In this document: positions 14,329-15,028 of the stretch, one piece after another | How the letters are laid out: each line of letters opens with the position of its first letter | Numbering within the stretch: the stretch's first letter is position 1 | Assembly: GCA_019424965.1 (NCBI GenBank) | Contig: JAHYYL010000039.1 | Span: 4,732-19,759 of the forward strand | DNA from: Collinsella sp. | GTDB lineage: Bacteria; Actinomycetota; Coriobacteriia; Coriobacteriales; Coriobacteriaceae | DNA: 15,028 bases | Direction: 5' to 3' | The notes under the pieces: model-generated | Database searches by the model: none | The model's input: only the letters and a program-made list of their open reading frames with translations | Told to the model about the DNA's origin: nothing | Program-made: the position numbers and the translations under genes

Positions 14329-14550
14329 ATGGAAAGAGAGGTCGCAAATATAGACGAGTTCCAAGTGGACGAAAACGGGATTCCGCTATTTCCAGCAGGA
14401 CTAAAGGAAGAAGCCAACCTCTATGTCCTCCCCGACGGGCGTTACCTCCCCTGCGGCGTCTACAGGACCGCGGACGGCGGTTCGCTCATTTATGAGCCAT
14501 CCGAACTAAGCTTCTTCGGGCAGATGCTTGCTCAATTCAAAAAGAGCTAG
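14329..14550 (+). CDS. Small hypothetical protein (73 aa)
   Basis: 73 residues beginning MEREVANIDEFQVDENGIPL. AGGGGG lies five bases before the ATG, and the gene follows the ADP-ribosylglycohydrolase by 35 bases, so co-transcription is likely. It is acidic at the N-terminus. The middle has alternating strands (LYVLPDGRYLPCGVYRTADGGSLIYEPSE), and the end is a short amphipathic helix (SFFGQMLAQFKKS). No signal, membrane segment or known motif is seen. It is not recognised. Position and size would allow an immunity or accessory role beside the hydrolase, but nothing in the sequence proves it. Confidence 0.65.
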   Translation: MEREVANIDEFQVDENGIPLFPAGLKEEANLYVLPDGRYLPCGVYRTADGGSLIYEPSELSFFGQMLAQFKKS

Positions 14551-14693
14551 AGGCTTGATTGCCCGTTAGATCGACACTGTTCCAAACCATGGGATGGGTA
14601 AGATGTCTCCCACCGCGGCCTGTGAGGTAAAATCTTGACCGCCGCGGAATCCGCCTGCGGGCAACGCTCCGATCTCCGATTGGGGTGAAGCCT

Positions 14694-14786
14694 ATGAACT
14701 TGTTTCTTGAAATCCTGCGCCTCTCGATGTATGTGACCGGCATTGCCCGGAACCTCTACTCGATCTGGCGGGAATATAAGCAGTAA
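14694..14786 (+). CDS. 30-residue mini-protein with its own hairpin terminator
   Basis: The frame reads MNLFLEILRLSMYVTGIARN and then LYSIWREYKQ, stop. TTGGGGTG lies about seven bases upstream and could serve as a ribosome site. The first half is an amphipathic or hydrophobic helix; the C-terminus is charged and aromatic. A hairpin terminator begins 24 bases after the stop. A TAAAAT hexamer at 14628 could be a -10, giving a leader of about 54 bases. The layout (tiny hydrophobic peptide, short leader, own terminator) resembles type I toxins or other membrane micropeptides, but no antisense RNA was recognised and the frame could be chance. Confidence 0.4.
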   Translation: MNLFLEILRLSMYVTGIARNLYSIWREYKQ

Positions 14787-14809
14787 CGGATAGCGAAGGG
14801 AGTCATAGA

Positions 14810-14836
14810 AAAGGGTCGGTTGCAGCCGACCCTTTA
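14810..14836 (+). terminator. Hairpin terminator after the mini-gene
   Basis: AAAGGGTCGG (14810-14819) pairs perfectly with CCGACCCTTT (14826-14835) around TTGCAG. The U-run is only the TTT at the stem base, so it is moderate on the plus strand. On the minus strand the stem is also followed by TTT and could stop a gene arriving from the right edge. Confidence 0.62.
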
Positions 14837-14954
14837 AGACGATAGCACCTGCGTTGCCCGCGCTTCCAAAGTTGACCGACTGAGGAGCGGGTTCCGCGGC
14901 ACATCCTGATTTTACCCAGTGGCAAGGCTCTTTTACAGCCGTTCCACCGTTTAT

Positions 14955-15028
14955 TTACATCCGCCAATCAAGACCCTTGATTCTCATTTTCATTGCAACA
15001 GCCTCAGGACTCAGCGCAACGCGTTGCG
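14955..15028 (-). CDS. Possible C-terminus of a minus-strand gene (ImmA/IrrE-like?)
   Basis: One minus-strand frame is open from the edge to a TAA at 14957-14955 and reads QRVALSPEAVAMKMRIKGLD then WRM. The pattern VxLSPEAVAMKMRIKGL resembles the closing helix of ImmA/IrrE-type metallopeptidases (FxVSxEAMxxRLxxLG). With only 24 codons this is weak. If right, the region to the right would be a mobile or phage-regulated locus. Confidence 0.25.
   Translation of the reverse strand, partial: QRVALSPEAVAMKMRIKGLDWRM

Noticed and set aside
14919..14950. Stem with a 3x3 internal loop (GTGG and GGCT pairing with AGCC and CCAC)
   Set aside because: There are only eight pairs in two blocks and no U-tract. 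It might end the right-edge gene but is not distinguishable from chance.
15015..15028. Perfect 14-base palindrome CGCAACGCGTTGCG at the window end
   Set aside because: It may lie inside a partial coding frame and is cut by the window edge. A single short GC palindrome in this genome type is not strong evidence of an operator.

Overview
The window looks like chromosome of a high-GC, anaerobic gut actinobacterium of the Coriobacteriia, most likely Collinsella or a close relative. This is inferred from base composition, AAGGAGG-type ribosome binding sites, an LAxTG-type cell-wall anchor, paired small lipoproteins and the gene mix. No rRNA, tRNA or CRISPR array was seen.

Left part, mostly minus strand (1-7255). 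A secreted DUF4430-domain protein runs off the left edge. Its long leader (1311-1483) has the core, the B12 box and the closing stem of a cobalamin riboswitch, so it is probably a corrinoid-capturing surface protein. Upstream lie a terminator and an operon of a phasin-like protein and an AarF/UbiB-type ABC1 kinase, then a C69 dipeptidase. A gene-free AT-rich block (about 5493-5731) follows, bounded by a perfect 31-bp inverted repeat with a long palindromic hairpin near its centre. Next is a two-gene folate operon, fchA-folD. This FolD lacks the usual catalytic Lys and Gln, which fits a division of labour with the dedicated cyclohydrolase FchA.

Middle, plus strand (7632-11859). Two tandem paralogous lipoproteins of an unrecognised family each carry the same 18-nt element upstream, and each is followed by a strong hairpin. 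Then comes an 828-residue phosphatidylinositol-phospholipase-C-like protein with a twin-arginine signal, a possible lectin-like N-terminus and a C-terminal LADTG sortase signal. A near-perfect intrinsic terminator closes it.

Right part (11954-15028). A small PH-like protein lies on the minus strand. Divergent from it is a plus-strand run: a YhcG/DUF1016 PDDEXK nuclease, a compact ADP-ribosylglycohydrolase, a 73-residue unknown protein and a 30-residue mini-gene with its own hairpin terminator. The right edge may hold the C-terminus of a minus-strand gene. This stretch has an accessory or defence-like flavour.

The strongest leads are the riboswitch-controlled DUF4430 protein, the nested inverted-repeat element, the FchA plus variant-FolD pair, the Tat-exported and sortase-anchored PI-PLC, and the duplicated lipoprotein module.
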